Positions 17,843 to 29,075 of a stretch of 52,292 nucleotides of DNA are shown piece by piece. The stretch is from NCBI GenBank assembly GCA_947073515.1, contig CAMTMC010000012.1, positions 1 through 52,292 on the forward strand. Reading direction: 5' to 3'. Position numbers and translations under genes: made by a program. The number at the start of each line of letters is the position of its first letter. Within the stretch, counting starts at the first letter, position 1. Origin of the DNA: an uncultured bacterium (GTDB lineage Bacteria; Bacillota; Clostridia; Oscillospirales; Oscillospiraceae). The notes beneath the pieces are model-generated. The model saw nothing but the letters and a program-made list of their open reading frames with translations. It was not told where the DNA came from and ran no database searches.

Positions 17843-19039
17843 TTATCTCGTGCGCCGGTTCTTCAGACCCAGGACGCCCAGGCCCTTGGCGGGCTGCTCG
17901 TTGGAGTCGGGCCGGGTGGTGAGGGCCTCCCGCACCTGGAGCTTTTTCTCCTGGTCCTCCACCCGCTTGGGGGGGCGCATGGTGCGGAAGACGTGCTCCA
18001 GGGGCTTTTGGGACTCCTCCACCGCCTTGAGCATCTGGGGGGACAGGCTGCTCCCCGACCGGAGGGACAGCGCCCGGTAGACCATTTTAAAGATGTTGTG
18101 CTCCTCCTCATACCGGTCGGCCAGGTCGCTGCACAGCATGGCGGTGTGGACCAGCTGGGCGGACAGGGGGATGTTGTCCCGGGCCAGGGCGGGGGGGAAG
18201 CCGGAGCCGTCATAGTCCTTGTGGTGGTAGATCGCCGCCTCGGCGCAGTAGGTCATCAGGGGCTCCCACTCCTTGGGGCCGCCCTTGAAGAACTCGCCCC
18301 CCAGCCTGGCGTGGAGCACATATTGGGAGCGGCCGGGCTCGGGCTGGTTGGGGCCGGCCAGGAGGACCTCGTCGGGCAGGGCCAGCTGGCCGATCTCCGC
18401 CAGGCCGGCGGCCATGCCGATGAGCTTGGCGTCGTAGGAGGTCAGCCCGCACTCGGGGAACAGGGAGCAGTAGGCGCTGGCCAGGGCGCTGGTGATGATG
18501 CGCAGCCGCTGCACATAGCTGGCGAAGGAGGGGTCCCGGAACTGGCAGAAGCTGAGGAAATTTTTCTGCCACCACTGGGTCAGCTCCTCGGCCTTGGCCA
18601 GGGGGATCTTCCCCGCTGGGGCGTTGGGGTCCTCCGCCTCCTCTTCTTCCTCCTCGTCGCCCCAGGCCTCCTCAATGATGCTCTTGATCCGGTTCTGGGT
18701 GGCCACCGGGGCCAGCGGCTTCACCAGGAAGTCGACAGCCCCCATCTCCACGCCACGGTAGACCCACTCGGGCTCGGCCTCGGCGGTAAGCAGGATCACC
18801 GGAATCCGGGGCCCGCCCTCCAGATCCCGGATTTTCTCCAGCACGGCGAAGCCGCTGGGGCCCCGCTGCAGGCAGATGTCCAGTACAATCAAAGCCAGCT
18901 CCTTGGTGTGCTTCCGCACCTGGTCCACCCCCTCGTAGGCGGTGGCGGCCCGGAGGACCCGGTAGTCCTTTTTAAATATCTCATTGAAAATCGCGCGATC
19001 CAGCTCGGAATCGTCGATAATCAGCAGAGTGTTCCGCAT
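17843..19039 (-). CDS. Response regulator with degenerate HD-GYP output domain
   Basis: This 398-residue protein has a receiver domain (1-125) with DD at 9-10, D54 (IVLDICLQ) and K107, then an acidic linker (GDEEEEEEAEDP) and a helical domain like HD-GYP. The GYP side is recognisable as YHHKDYDGSGFP (271-282). The HD catalytic motif, normally LHDIGK, reads LAEIGQ (213-218), so the metal ligands are lost and cyclic di-GMP hydrolysis is unlikely. It may act as a binding or scaffold protein. The C-terminus is basic (KNRRTR). It is co-transcribed with the HPt gene, 14 bp upstream; no kinase is adjacent. Confidence 0.8.
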   Translation of the reverse strand: MRNTLLIIDDSELDRAIFNEIFKKDYRVLRAATAYEGVDQVRKHTKELALIVLDICLQRGPSGFAVLEKIRDLEGGPRIPVILLTAEAEPEWVYRGVEMGAVDFLVKPLAPVATQNRIKSIIEEAWGDEEEEEEAEDPNAPAGKIPLAKAEELTQWWQKNFLSFCQFRDPSFASYVQRLRIITSALASAYCSLFPECGLTSYDAKLIGMAAGLAEIGQLALPDEVLLAGPNQPEPGRSQYVLHARLGGEFFKGGPKEWEPLMTYCAEAAIYHHKDYDGSGFPPALARDNIPLSAQLVHTAMLCSDLADRYEEEHNIFKMVYRALSLRSGSSLSPQMLKAVEESQKPLEHVFRTMRPPKRVEDQEKKLQVREALTTRPDSNEQPAKGLGVLGLKNRRTR

Positions 19040-19053
19040 AGCTGATCCCCCCC

Positions 19054-19455
19054 TTACTGTGTTGTGCTGCCGGAGTGCTCGATCTCCTCAATCTCACCCA
19101 GGGCGGAGGCGAACTTTTCTCCCGCGGCCTCGATCTCCTCCAGAAGGCCCTCCAGCTTGGTGACGTTGCGGAATTGGCTGACCCTGAACTCGGTGAGGCT
19201 GGCCTGGGCGGCGTCGGCAATCTCGTTGATGCCCAGGTTGATGGCGAAGCCCTTCAGGTTGTGCAGGTGGAAGTGGAAGGCGTCGCCGTCCTGCTGGGCC
19301 ATGGCCTCCCGAATGGTCGCCAGGTGCAGCTCCTCAGGCAGGCGCTTGATGAATTCCAGATAGAGATTGTCGTTGCCCATGAGCCGCTCCACCGCTCCAT
19401 CCACATCGACATCGTTGTTCCGCAGGACGTTCAGACAGCTCTGCATCTCATCCAT
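19054..19455 (-). CDS. HPt domain phosphotransfer protein
   Basis: This 133-residue all-helical protein carries the phosphotransfer signature HNLKGFAINLG, with H65 as the predicted phosphoacceptor and K68/G69 conserved. The C-terminal part is an acidic helix. It presumably shuttles phosphate between an unlinked hybrid kinase and the receiver of the next gene. An extended -10 promoter on the minus strand, TGATATAAT (19528-19536 on the plus map), lies about 75 bp upstream; its -35 is weak. Confidence 0.85.
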   Translation of the reverse strand: MDEMQSCLNVLRNNDVDVDGAVERLMGNDNLYLEFIKRLPEELHLATIREAMAQQDGDAFHFHLHNLKGFAINLGINEIADAAQASLTEFRVSQFRNVTKLEGLLEEIEAAGEKFASALGEIEEIEHSGSTTQ

Positions 19456-19869
19456 ATTTCAGTCGTTCCTTTCTTGACCGATTTTCGCCCCCGTCCCGCC
19501 CCCGGGGCGGCGGAGCGCAACAACCCTATTATATCACAGATTCCCGGATTGGGCTAGGGCTTGTTAAAAAAATGTGAAAGCTCCCAAAGGGCGCCCGGGG
19601 TTTTGTGAAATATGGAAGGGCCCGGGCAAGGGAACCCGCCGCCCCGCCCGGGGGGTGGATAAATAAAAATTCGGGATACAAAAACGAATATACATATTTA
19701 GTGAAAATATACGGAAAGAACCGGGATATTTGTGGATAACTATGCGAATAAAACCCTTGCATTTCGCCGGGAGGAGTGGTATAGTAAACGAAATTGAAAC
19801 AGTGGGACACACTTTTTCAACCGGCGGGCCGCCCGCTGGACCTAACAACTGTTGGAGGGAATTTCTGTT
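19456..19869. promoter_or_regulatory. Divergent control region between HPt gene and argG
   Basis: About 410 bp hold no gene. From 19660 to 19790 the sequence is conspicuously AT-rich for this genome. The argG promoter is -35 TTGCAT 19757-19762, a 17-bp spacer and -10 TATAGT 19780-19785. The leftward promoter has -10 TATAAT at 19528-19533. I see no convincing ArgR operator. Confidence 0.6.
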
Positions 19870-21084
<1,215 letters not shown>

Positions 21085-21157
21085 AAGCCCCGCCCCGGCG
21101 GACAAAAGGCGGCTGATCCCCGGGGGGACGAGGGAATTTTAATAAGGAGCGATCACT

Positions 21158-22533
<1,376 letters not shown>

Positions 22534-22537
<4 letters not shown>

Positions 22538-22767
22538 GAAGCCGCCGTGGACCCTCGCCCGCCAAAGGCGGGCCGCGCCGGATGGCGCGTCAATTCGGAG
22601 CGGAGCGAAGAATTGCCGCAGGCGGAATTCATTTCCGCCGAGGATTTCAAATTTACAGGGGCCCCCAAATCGGGCTGGCCCGGTTGGGGGACTGCGGCGG
22701 GCCCGCCCGGGAGAGCGTGGAGAAGCAGATCGCCCTCATTGAGGAATTTGTGGAGGCGAGGGCGTGA
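22534..22767 (+). CDS. Small open frame bridging argH and argC through the insert (doubtful)
   Basis: A 77-codon frame starts at ATG 22534, overlapping the argH stop as ATGA. It crosses the insert as an Arg/Gly-rich peptide (MARQFGAERRIAAGGIHF) and enters the detached argH tail, ending GPARESVEKQIALIEEF and so on to TGA 22765-22767, which overlaps the argC GTG start. It would keep argH and argC translationally coupled in spite of the insertion. Whether the peptide itself matters is unknown. Confidence 0.4.
22538..22694 (+). mobile_element. 157-bp hairpin-rich insert at the argH 3' end (tail-duplicating element, copy 2)
   Basis: It has the same architecture as 5965-6120. The hairpins are GCCCGCC/GGCGGGC (22557-22573), CGCGCC/GGCGCG (22573-22590), GGCGGAATTCATTTCCGCC (22622-22640) and CCCCCAAATCGGGC/GCCCGGTTGGGGG (22662-22690). 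Shared linkers are AATTCGGAGC (22591-22600) and CCGAGGATT (about 22639-22647). Stem sequences differ from copy 1 but pairing is kept, which points to selection for structure. No protein-coding mobility gene is present. Confidence 0.72.
22695..22767 (+). pseudogene. Detached original 3' end of argH
   Basis: This 73-bp copy codes GGPARESVEKQIALIEEF and ends GCGTGA, where the TGA overlaps the argC start GTG. Tight argH-argC overlap is the natural operon arrangement, so this is the ancestral gene end and the copy now attached to argH was created or supplied by the insertion. Confidence 0.8.
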
Positions 22768-23705
22768 GCAAACCAAAAATCTACATTGACGGCCAGGAGG
22801 GCACCACCGGCCTGCAAATTTACGACCGGCTGGGGGAGCGGGAGGACATCGAGCTGCTTCTGATCGACCCGGCCAAGCGGAAGGATACTCAGGAGCGGAA
22901 AAAACTGCTCAACGCCGCCGACCTGGTGTTCCTCTGCCTGCCCGATGCCGCCGCCGTGGAGGCGGTGTCCCTCATCGACAACGACCGCACCCGGGTCATC
23001 GACTGCTCCACCGCCCACCGGGTGGCCCCCGGCTGGGTGTACGGCTTCCCGGAGCTGTCCGGACACCGGGAGAAGATCACTTCCGCCCGGCGGGTGGCAA
23101 ACCCCGGCTGCTACGCCACCGGCTTTTTGGCCCTGGCCCGTCCCCTGGTGGAGAAGGGGGTGCTCCCCGCGTCCGCCCAGGTGACCTGCCACGCCCTGTC
23201 CGGCTACACCGGCGCGGGCAAGAAGGCCATCGCCCAGTACACCGGCCCGGAGCGGGAGGCGGAGCTGGACAGCCCCCGGCACTACGGGATGACCCTGAGC
23301 CACAAGCACCTGCCTGAGATGGCGGCGGTGGCCGGGCTGGACTGCCCGCCCCTGTTCACCCCTATGATCTGCGATTACCCCCAGGGCATGGTGGTCACAG
23401 TCCCCCTGTGGCGGGGCCAGATGAAGGGGGCACAGTCGATGGAGACCCTGCGGGCGCTGTATGAGGGCTATTACGGCGGGAGCCCCATCGTCTCCCTCCG
23501 CCCCGCCGGCGCCCCCGCCAGCGGCTTCATCGGCTCCAACAATCTGGCGGGCAAGGACATCCTCCAGATTTTCGTCAATGGGAATGAGAACGCCGTGACC
23601 CTCTCCGCCCGGCTGGACAACCTGGGCAAGGGGGCCAGCGGGGCGGCGGTGCAGAACATGAACCTGATGCTGGGCTTTGAGGAGACCAAGGGGCTGAATC
23701 TGTAG
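22764..23705 (+). CDS. argC: N-acetyl-gamma-glutamyl-phosphate reductase, short (type 2) form
   Basis: This 313-residue NADPH-dependent enzyme makes N-acetylglutamate semialdehyde. It has the nucleotide-binding start YIDGQEGTTGLQIYDRL, the active-site Cys in ANPGCYATG (about residue 115) and HALSGYTGAGKKA. Length and sequence fit the shorter type 2 class rather than the 340-residue type 1. It starts at GTG 22764, overlapping the detached argH tail. Confidence 0.95.
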   Translation: MSKPKIYIDGQEGTTGLQIYDRLGEREDIELLLIDPAKRKDTQERKKLLNAADLVFLCLPDAAAVEAVSLIDNDRTRVIDCSTAHRVAPGWVYGFPELSGHREKITSARRVANPGCYATGFLALARPLVEKGVLPASAQVTCHALSGYTGAGKKAIAQYTGPEREAELDSPRHYGMTLSHKHLPEMAAVAGLDCPPLFTPMICDYPQGMVVTVPLWRGQMKGAQSMETLRALYEGYYGGSPIVSLRPAGAPASGFIGSNNLAGKDILQIFVNGNENAVTLSARLDNLGKGASGAAVQNMNLMLGFEETKGLNL

Positions 23706-23733
23706 GCCCCTGTTGTTAAGAGGAGAACAAGCT

Positions 23734-24957
23734 ATGATAAAAGAAATTCCCGGCGGCGTGTGCGCCGCCAAGGGCTTCCGGGCCGGGTCAGTCCACTGTG
23801 GCGTGAAGGCGGGCAGCAGCCCGGAGAAGAAGGACCTGGCCCTGATCCTCTCGGAGCGGGAGTGCGCCGCCGCCGCCGTCTACACCCGCAACCGGGTGAA
23901 GGCCGCCCCCATCTACGTCACCATGGAGCACCTGGAGAAGGGGACGGCCTGGGGAGTGGTGGCCAACAGCGGCAACGCCAACGCCTGCTGTCCCATGAGC
24001 CATGAGAACGCCCTGGCCATGTGCCAGGCCGCCGCCCAGGCCACCGGCCGGGGGGCGGAGGATTTCCTGGTGGCCTCCACCGGGGTGATCGGCCAGACCA
24101 TCAAGATTGACGCCATCCGGGCGGGCGTGCCCCAGGCTGCCGCCGCCCTGTCCCCGGAGGGCTCCGACGGGGCCGCCCGGGCCATCATGACCACCGACAC
24201 CGTGAAAAAGGAGATCGCCGTCTCCTTTGATATCGGCGGGAAGGAGGTCCATATGGGGGCCATCGCCAAGGGCTCGGGGATGATCCACCCCAATATGGGC
24301 ACCATGCTGGCCTTCATCACCACCGACTGCGCCATCAGCCACCAGATGCTGTCGGAGGCCCTGGCCCAGGTGGCCGGCCGGACCTTCAACCGGGTCACGG
24401 TGGACGGGGACACCTCCACCAACGACACCTGCGCCGTCCTGGCCAACGGCATGGCGGAAAACTCCCTCATCCAGGGGGAGGGCGAGGACTACGATACCTT
24501 TCTGGAGGCCCTGGGCCACGTGTGCCGCCACCTGGCCCGGGCGATCGCCGCCGACGGCGAGGGGGCCAGCAAGCTGGTGACCTGCCTGGTGTCCGGCGCC
24601 CGGAGCGAGGAGAACGCCGAGGCTTTGGCCAAGGCTGTAGTTGGCTCCTCCCTGGTAAAGGCGGCCATGTTCGGCGCCGACGCCAACTGGGGCCGGGTGC
24701 TGTGCGCCATGGGCTACTCCAAGGCCCCCTTCCGCCCCGAGCACGTGGACGTGGCCTTCCGCTCCGCCGCCGGGGAGGCGCTGGTGTGCCGCCAGGGGGA
24801 CGGAGTGGACTTTGACGAGGACCTGGCAAAGCGGGTGCTGTCCCAGAAAGAGGTGGTCATCGCCGTGGAGCTCCACGAGGGGGAGTACTCCGCCGAGTGC
24901 TGGGGCTGCGACCTCACCTATGACTACGTAAAAATCAACGGGGACTACCGCACCTAA
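23734..24957 (+). CDS. argJ: Glutamate N-acetyltransferase / amino-acid N-acetyltransferase
   Basis: This 407-residue self-cleaving enzyme transfers acetyl from N-acetylornithine to glutamate, and the bifunctional class also uses acetyl-CoA. It has GVVANSGNANAC, VASTGVIG, IMTTDT and KGSGMIHPNMGTMLAF. The Thr nucleophile at the autoprocessing site is kept, but the residue before it is Gly instead of the usual Ala (PNMATML). Start ATG 23734 has AGAGGAGA 8 nt upstream. Its presence makes argE unnecessary. Confidence 0.95.
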   Translation: MIKEIPGGVCAAKGFRAGSVHCGVKAGSSPEKKDLALILSERECAAAAVYTRNRVKAAPIYVTMEHLEKGTAWGVVANSGNANACCPMSHENALAMCQAAAQATGRGAEDFLVASTGVIGQTIKIDAIRAGVPQAAAALSPEGSDGAARAIMTTDTVKKEIAVSFDIGGKEVHMGAIAKGSGMIHPNMGTMLAFITTDCAISHQMLSEALAQVAGRTFNRVTVDGDTSTNDTCAVLANGMAENSLIQGEGEDYDTFLEALGHVCRHLARAIAADGEGASKLVTCLVSGARSEENAEALAKAVVGSSLVKAAMFGADANWGRVLCAMGYSKAPFRPEHVDVAFRSAAGEALVCRQGDGVDFDEDLAKRVLSQKEVVIAVELHEGEYSAECWGCDLTYDYVKINGDYRT

Positions 24958-25407
24958 GAAGCCCCCGTGGCCGGACAAATAAAGTAGAACACCAAACTAT
25001 CCCGGGCGGCCTGTCGCAGCAAGCCCGGCGGAGGAAACGACTCCCCAAATCTGGGCGGGAACCGAGGCGGGGGAACGGCGGCCCCTACATTTCGGCCCGG
25101 AGTGAAGGCGGTGTGAGCGCCGGCGGGTTTTGCCGTCCCCTACCAATCCACGGCCGCATCAACATCGTCCCCCGGGGGCCTGGGGGTGGGCGACTATGGA
25201 CACCGAGGCGAAGCCGAATGTCCATCTGAGCCAACCCCCAGCGATTCTTTGGTCACTTTCTGATCGTTCAGAAAGTGACTCGCCCCGCAGGGCGAAACCC
25301 CGCCCCTCCCGCCGTCCCCGGACGGCAAAACCCCCGCCGCCGGAGCGGCAAAACACCCCCCGGCGGCCACAGGCCGCCCCCACATCCGAATTCCGGAGGG
25401 AACCAAT
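24958..25407. repeat. Composite intergenic repeat, copy C, before argB
   Basis: There is no gene in 450 bp. 24963-25175 matches part of the repeat at 32210-32400 in the same orientation (CGGGCGGCCTGTCGCAG, AACGACTCCCCAAA, AACGGCGGCCCCTA, CAATCCACGGCCGCATCA). 25185-25255 matches the complement of 31860-31925 (GGCGACTATGGACACCGAGG). 25255-25378 is the TCGCCCCGCAGGGCGAAACCC palindrome module. This block splits argGHCJ from argBDF. Confidence 0.7.
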
Positions 25408-26265
25408 ATGTCTTTCAATGAAATTGACCGGGCCCAGGTACTGGCCGAGGCCCTGCCTTACATTCAAAAATTTACCGGCAAGACCATTGTGGTAAAATAC
25501 GGCGGCAACGCCATGGTGTCGGAGGAGCTGCGCCACGCCGTGATCTCTGACCTGATCCTGCTGTCCCTGGTGGGCATCCGGGTGGTGGTGGTCCACGGCG
25601 GCGGGCCGGAGATCACCGCCATGCTGGACAAGGTGGGCAAGCAGTCCCGCTTTGTGGACGGCCTGCGGTACACCGACCAGGAGACCATGGAGATCGTCCA
25701 GCAGGTGCTGTGCGGCCAGGTGAACAAGGACCTGGTGGCCACCATGAACCGGCTGGGGGGCCGGGCCATCGGCCTGTGCGGCCTGGACGGCGGGATGCTC
25801 CAGGCCAGGCGGCTGGATGAAAAATACGGCCTGGTGGGGGAGGTCACCAAGGTGGACGCCGCCCCGGCGGCGGACGCCCTGTCCGCCGGGTACATCCCCG
25901 TGGTGGCCACCGTGGCCCTGGGCACGGACGGGGAGAGCGCCTACAACGTCAACGCCGACACCGCCGCCGCCCGGCTGGCGGTGGCCCTGGAGGCGGAGAA
26001 GCTGCTGCTGCTCACCGATGTGCGGGGCCTGCTCCGGGACCCGGCGGACGAGAGCACCCTCATCCCCGAGCTCCAGCTGTCCTCCGTCCCCGCCCTGGCC
26101 CGGGAGGGGGTCATCTCCGGCGGCATGCTCCCCAAGGTGGACTGCTGCGTGGACGCCGTGCGCTCCGGGGTGAAGTCGGCCACCATCCTGGATGGCCGGG
26201 TGCCCCACTCCATCCTCATGGAGCTGCTCACCGACGCCGGCGTGGGTACTATGCTGAAAAATTAA
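25408..26265 (+). CDS. argB: Acetylglutamate kinase
   Basis: This 285-residue amino-acid kinase phosphorylates N-acetylglutamate. It has VVKYGGNAM (residues 28-36), VVVVHGGGPEI (about 58-68), GLCGLDGGML and the C-terminal GMLPKVDCCVDAV. The N-terminal helix FNEIDRAQVLAEALPYIQKF is of the type seen in arginine-sensitive hexameric forms, which suggests feedback inhibition. GGAGGG precedes the ATG. Confidence 0.96.
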   Translation: MSFNEIDRAQVLAEALPYIQKFTGKTIVVKYGGNAMVSEELRHAVISDLILLSLVGIRVVVVHGGGPEITAMLDKVGKQSRFVDGLRYTDQETMEIVQQVLCGQVNKDLVATMNRLGGRAIGLCGLDGGMLQARRLDEKYGLVGEVTKVDAAPAADALSAGYIPVVATVALGTDGESAYNVNADTAAARLAVALEAEKLLLLTDVRGLLRDPADESTLIPELQLSSVPALAREGVISGGMLPKVDCCVDAVRSGVKSATILDGRVPHSILMELLTDAGVGTMLKN

Positions 26266-26436
26266 AAGGGTTTAGGCGGGGGAGTCGGCCCCCTTTTAAG
26301 GGGCTTTGGGGAGTTCCTCTCCCGTTAGAGGCCCTCTCCGTCACCGCCTTCGGCGGCGCCACCTCCCCCGAAGGGGGAGGCAAGGGGGGCTTCAGGCGGC
26401 GGCCGCCGCCCCCACATAAAACAAGGAGGTCTTCTT
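26266..26436. repeat. Intergenic repeat, CCTCCCCC-GAAGGGGGAGG family
   Basis: GGCCCCCTTTTAAGGGG is followed by GGCCCTCTCCGTCACCGCC, CTTCGGCGGCGCCACC and TCCCCCGAAGGGGGAGG. The same block recurs at 35290-35353, inverted at 37719-37797, and in variant form at 50131-50285. Confidence 0.7.
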
Positions 26437-27615
26437 ATGACCCTTGAAGAGATCAAAGCGCTGGACGACCAGTATGTCATGCACTCTTACGGCCGCTTCC
26501 CGGTGGCCGTCGACCGGGGCGAGAACGCCACCCTCTGGGACACGGAGGGGAGGGCGTACATCGACTTCACCGCCGGCATCGGGGTGGCCTCCCTGGGCCA
26601 CGCCGACCAGGGCTGGCAGCGGGCGGTGGCCGCCCAGGCGGCCAAGCTGGCCCACGTCTCCAACCTGTTCTACGCCGCCCCCTACGCCCAGGCGGCCCAG
26701 AAGCTGTGTACCCGGGCGGGGATGTCCAAGGTGATGTTCGGCAACTCCGGGGCCGAGGCCAACGAGGCCATGATTAAATTGGCCCGGAAGTGGTCCTTTG
26801 ACAAGTACGGCAAGGGCCGGGGCACCGTCATCACCCTGCGCAACTCCTTCCACGGCCGGACCATCACCACCCTGGCGGCCACCGGCCAGGACGTGTTCCA
26901 CAACTACTTCTTCCCCTTTACCGAGGGGTTCCGGTACGCGGACGCCAACGATCTGGACAGCGTGGAGGCGGTGGCCGGCCACGACGTGTGCGCCGTGATG
27001 GTGGAGCTGGTCCAGGGGGAGGGGGGCGTGCTGCCCCTGGAGGAGAAATTTGTCCAGGGGGTGGCCCGGCTATGCGCCCAGCGGGACTGGCTGTTCCTGG
27101 TGGACGAGGTGCAGACCGGCGTGGGCCGTACCGGCGCCCTGTTCGCCTTCCAGCGGTACGGGATCACGCCCGACGCCGTGTCCTTCGCCAAGGGGATCGC
27201 CAACGGCCTGCCCTTCGGCGGCGTGATGGCCGGGGAGAAGTGCGGGGAGGTCTTCACCCCCGGCACCCACGGCACCACCTTCGGGGGGAACCCCGTTGCC
27301 GCCGCCGCCGCCTGCTATGTGCTGGACACCATAGACGGGGAGTTCCTGGCCCGGGTGGAGGAGAAGGGGGCCTATCTCCGGGAACAGATCGCCGCCATGG
27401 CCCTGCCCTGCCTGGGGGAGATCCGGGGCCTGGGCATGATGCTGGGCGTTGAGGTCAAGGGGGAGCGGACCAACAAGGAGCTGGCCGCCCGGCTGGTTGA
27501 CCACGGCCTGCTGATCCTCACCGCCGGCCCCGGCCTGCGGCTGCTGCCCCCCCTGACCATCACCAAAGAGGAGATGGACAGGGGCTTGGGGATTATGAAG
27601 GAGACGCTGTCATGA
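26437..27615 (+). CDS. argD: Acetylornithine aminotransferase
   Basis: This 392-residue class III PLP enzyme converts N-acetylglutamate semialdehyde to N-acetylornithine. It has FGNSGAEANEAMIKLARK, SFHGRT, LVDEVQTGVGRTG and the PLP lysine in SFAKGIANGLPFGG. The stop overlaps the argF start (ATGA), so argD and argF are coupled. AAGGAGG precedes the ATG. Confidence 0.95.
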   Translation: MTLEEIKALDDQYVMHSYGRFPVAVDRGENATLWDTEGRAYIDFTAGIGVASLGHADQGWQRAVAAQAAKLAHVSNLFYAAPYAQAAQKLCTRAGMSKVMFGNSGAEANEAMIKLARKWSFDKYGKGRGTVITLRNSFHGRTITTLAATGQDVFHNYFFPFTEGFRYADANDLDSVEAVAGHDVCAVMVELVQGEGGVLPLEEKFVQGVARLCAQRDWLFLVDEVQTGVGRTGALFAFQRYGITPDAVSFAKGIANGLPFGGVMAGEKCGEVFTPGTHGTTFGGNPVAAAAACYVLDTIDGEFLARVEEKGAYLREQIAAMALPCLGEIRGLGMMLGVEVKGERTNKELAARLVDHGLLILTAGPGLRLLPPLTITKEEMDRGLGIMKETLS

Positions 27616-28535
27616 AAAAAGACCTGTTAAAGCTGCTGGACCTGTCCCGGGAGGACCTGACCCTGATCCTGAACACGGCCGACCAGCTGAAATACGAGCA
27701 GAAGCACAACATCCACCGGGACTATCTCAAGGGCAAGACCCTGGCCATGATTTTTGAGAAAAACTCCACCCGGACCCGGGTGTCCTTTGAGACGGGGATG
27801 TTCCAGCTGGGGGGCCACGCCCTGTTCCTCTCCGGCAAGGAGAGCCAGATTGGCCGGGGGGAGCCGGTGGAGGACACCGCCCGGGTGCTGGACCGGTACT
27901 GTGACGGCATTATGATCCGCACCTTCGCCCAGGAGGAGGTGGAGAACCTGGCCCGGTACACCCACATCCCGGTCATCAACGGGCTCACCGACTTCTGCCA
28001 CCCCTGCCAGGTGCTGGCCGACCTGCTCACCATCCGGGAGCGCAAGGCGGTGCTGGAGGGGCTGAAGCTGTGCTACATCGGGGACGGCAACAACATGGCC
28101 AATTCCCTGATCGTGGGCGGGCTGAAGATGGGCATGGAGGTGGCGGTGGCCTGCCCGGAGGGCTATGACCCCGACCCCCAGGTGTTGGACTTCGCCAGGA
28201 GCGGCCCGGGCTTCCGGTTCTCCCTGGTCCGCGCGCCCCAGGAGGCGGCGGCGGGGGCCGACGTGGTGGTCACCGACGTGTGGGCCTCCATGGGCCAGGA
28301 GGAGGAGAAGGCCGTCCGGGAGAAGGCCTTCGCCGGCTTCCAGGTCAACGAGGCGCTGATGGAGCTGACAAACCCCGGCTGCATGGTGCAGCACTGTCTG
28401 CCCGCCCACCGGGGGGAGGAGATCACCGCCGGGGTCTTTGAGGCCCACTCGGACGAGATCTTTGACGAGGCGGAGAACCGCCTCCACGCCCAGAAGGCGG
28501 TGATGTACCTGCTGATGGGGAACCGTGAGGAATAA
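27612..28535 (+). CDS. argF: Ornithine carbamoyltransferase
   Basis: This 307-residue enzyme makes citrulline from ornithine and carbamoyl phosphate. The carbamoyl-phosphate motif is STRTRVSFE (about 55-63), FAQEEVE and HPCQVLADLLT are present, and the ornithine-side HCLPAHRGEE separates it from aspartate transcarbamylase. It overlaps argD by 4 bp and is closed by a hairpin terminator. Confidence 0.96.
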   Translation: MKKDLLKLLDLSREDLTLILNTADQLKYEQKHNIHRDYLKGKTLAMIFEKNSTRTRVSFETGMFQLGGHALFLSGKESQIGRGEPVEDTARVLDRYCDGIMIRTFAQEEVENLARYTHIPVINGLTDFCHPCQVLADLLTIRERKAVLEGLKLCYIGDGNNMANSLIVGGLKMGMEVAVACPEGYDPDPQVLDFARSGPGFRFSLVRAPQEAAAGADVVVTDVWASMGQEEEKAVREKAFAGFQVNEALMELTNPGCMVQHCLPAHRGEEITAGVFEAHSDEIFDEAENRLHAQKAVMYLLMGNREE

Positions 28536-28555
28536 TAGGGAAATAGGAATATGAG

Positions 28556-28582
28556 AAAGCGGCGCCGGGAGGCGCCGCTTTT
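28556..28582 (+). terminator. Rho-independent terminator of argBDF
   Basis: A 10-bp stem AAGCGGCGCC / GGCGCCGCTT with loop GGGA is followed by TTCTTT. It lies 21 bp after the argF stop. Confidence 0.85.
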
Positions 28583-28583
28583 C

Positions 28584-28635
28584 TTTAGAGCTTGTTTCAA
28601 ATCTCCGGGTGTGCCTGAAGATTTTAAACAGGCTC
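28584..28635 (-). terminator. Imperfect palindrome after the DUF6291-like gene
   Basis: AGAGCTTGTTTCAAATCT pairs imperfectly with AGATTTTAAACAGGCTCT across a 15-bp loop, directly next to the stop codon of the leftward gene. No long T run follows, so termination is uncertain. Confidence 0.4.
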
Positions 28636-29007
28636 TTATGTCTCCCGCGTCTCCTCCAGCAGGCGGCGGGTGGCGGCGTGCCGCAGCTGAAAGGCGTCCT
28701 CCTGCTGTTTCAGGCTGGGCGTCTGGGGCTGCTCCTGCCGGCGCTGGTCCCGGCGGCGGCGCTGCTCCAGCCAGCGCTGGGTGTCCCGGGCCACGTTCCC
28801 CGCCATAAAGCCGCAGGCCATCCGGGCCTCCTGGCTCATGGGGAACTGGCCCATGACCTCCTCCGGGCTGAGCTCCGGTTCCCGCCACACCCGGTCGGCG
28901 TAGACCATCAGGGCGGACAGCAGCAGCCCCCGCTGCTCCATGGGCAGGGCGGACAGCAGGGGATAGCTGTCGAAGTAGATGAGAAAGCTCTTTTTTTTAC
29001 CCTCCAA
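28636..29007 (-). CDS. DUF6291-like protein
   Basis: This 123-residue cytosolic protein has the start (F)LIYFDSYPLLSALPMEQRGLL, which resembles the DUF6291/phage-replication-associated N-terminal helix pair (lysine-rich start, YF-x-x-Y, then LP-x-E-Q-x-x-x-L). A middle segment ARMACGFMAGNVARDT and an Arg/Gln-rich helical tail (EQRRRRDQRRQEQ) follow. It starts with TTG at 29007, 7-9 nt after the perfect anti-16S site AAAGGAGGTGA. Such proteins occur in mobile regions but no mobile gene is adjacent. Function unknown. Confidence 0.65.
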   Translation of the reverse strand: MEGKKKSFLIYFDSYPLLSALPMEQRGLLLSALMVYADRVWREPELSPEEVMGQFPMSQEARMACGFMAGNVARDTQRWLEQRRRRDQRRQEQPQTPSLKQQEDAFQLRHAATRRLLEETRET

Positions 29008-29075
29008 AGGGGCTCACCTCCTTTTACTCTTGGAGGAAAAGGGGGGAAGTTGTACACATCCGTGCAATTAAGGGG

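Noticed and set aside
19680..19775. Possible ArgR operator in the AT-rich region before argG
   Set aside because: Several partial matches to the ARG box exist, but none keeps both half sites; AT-rich DNA gives such matches by chance.
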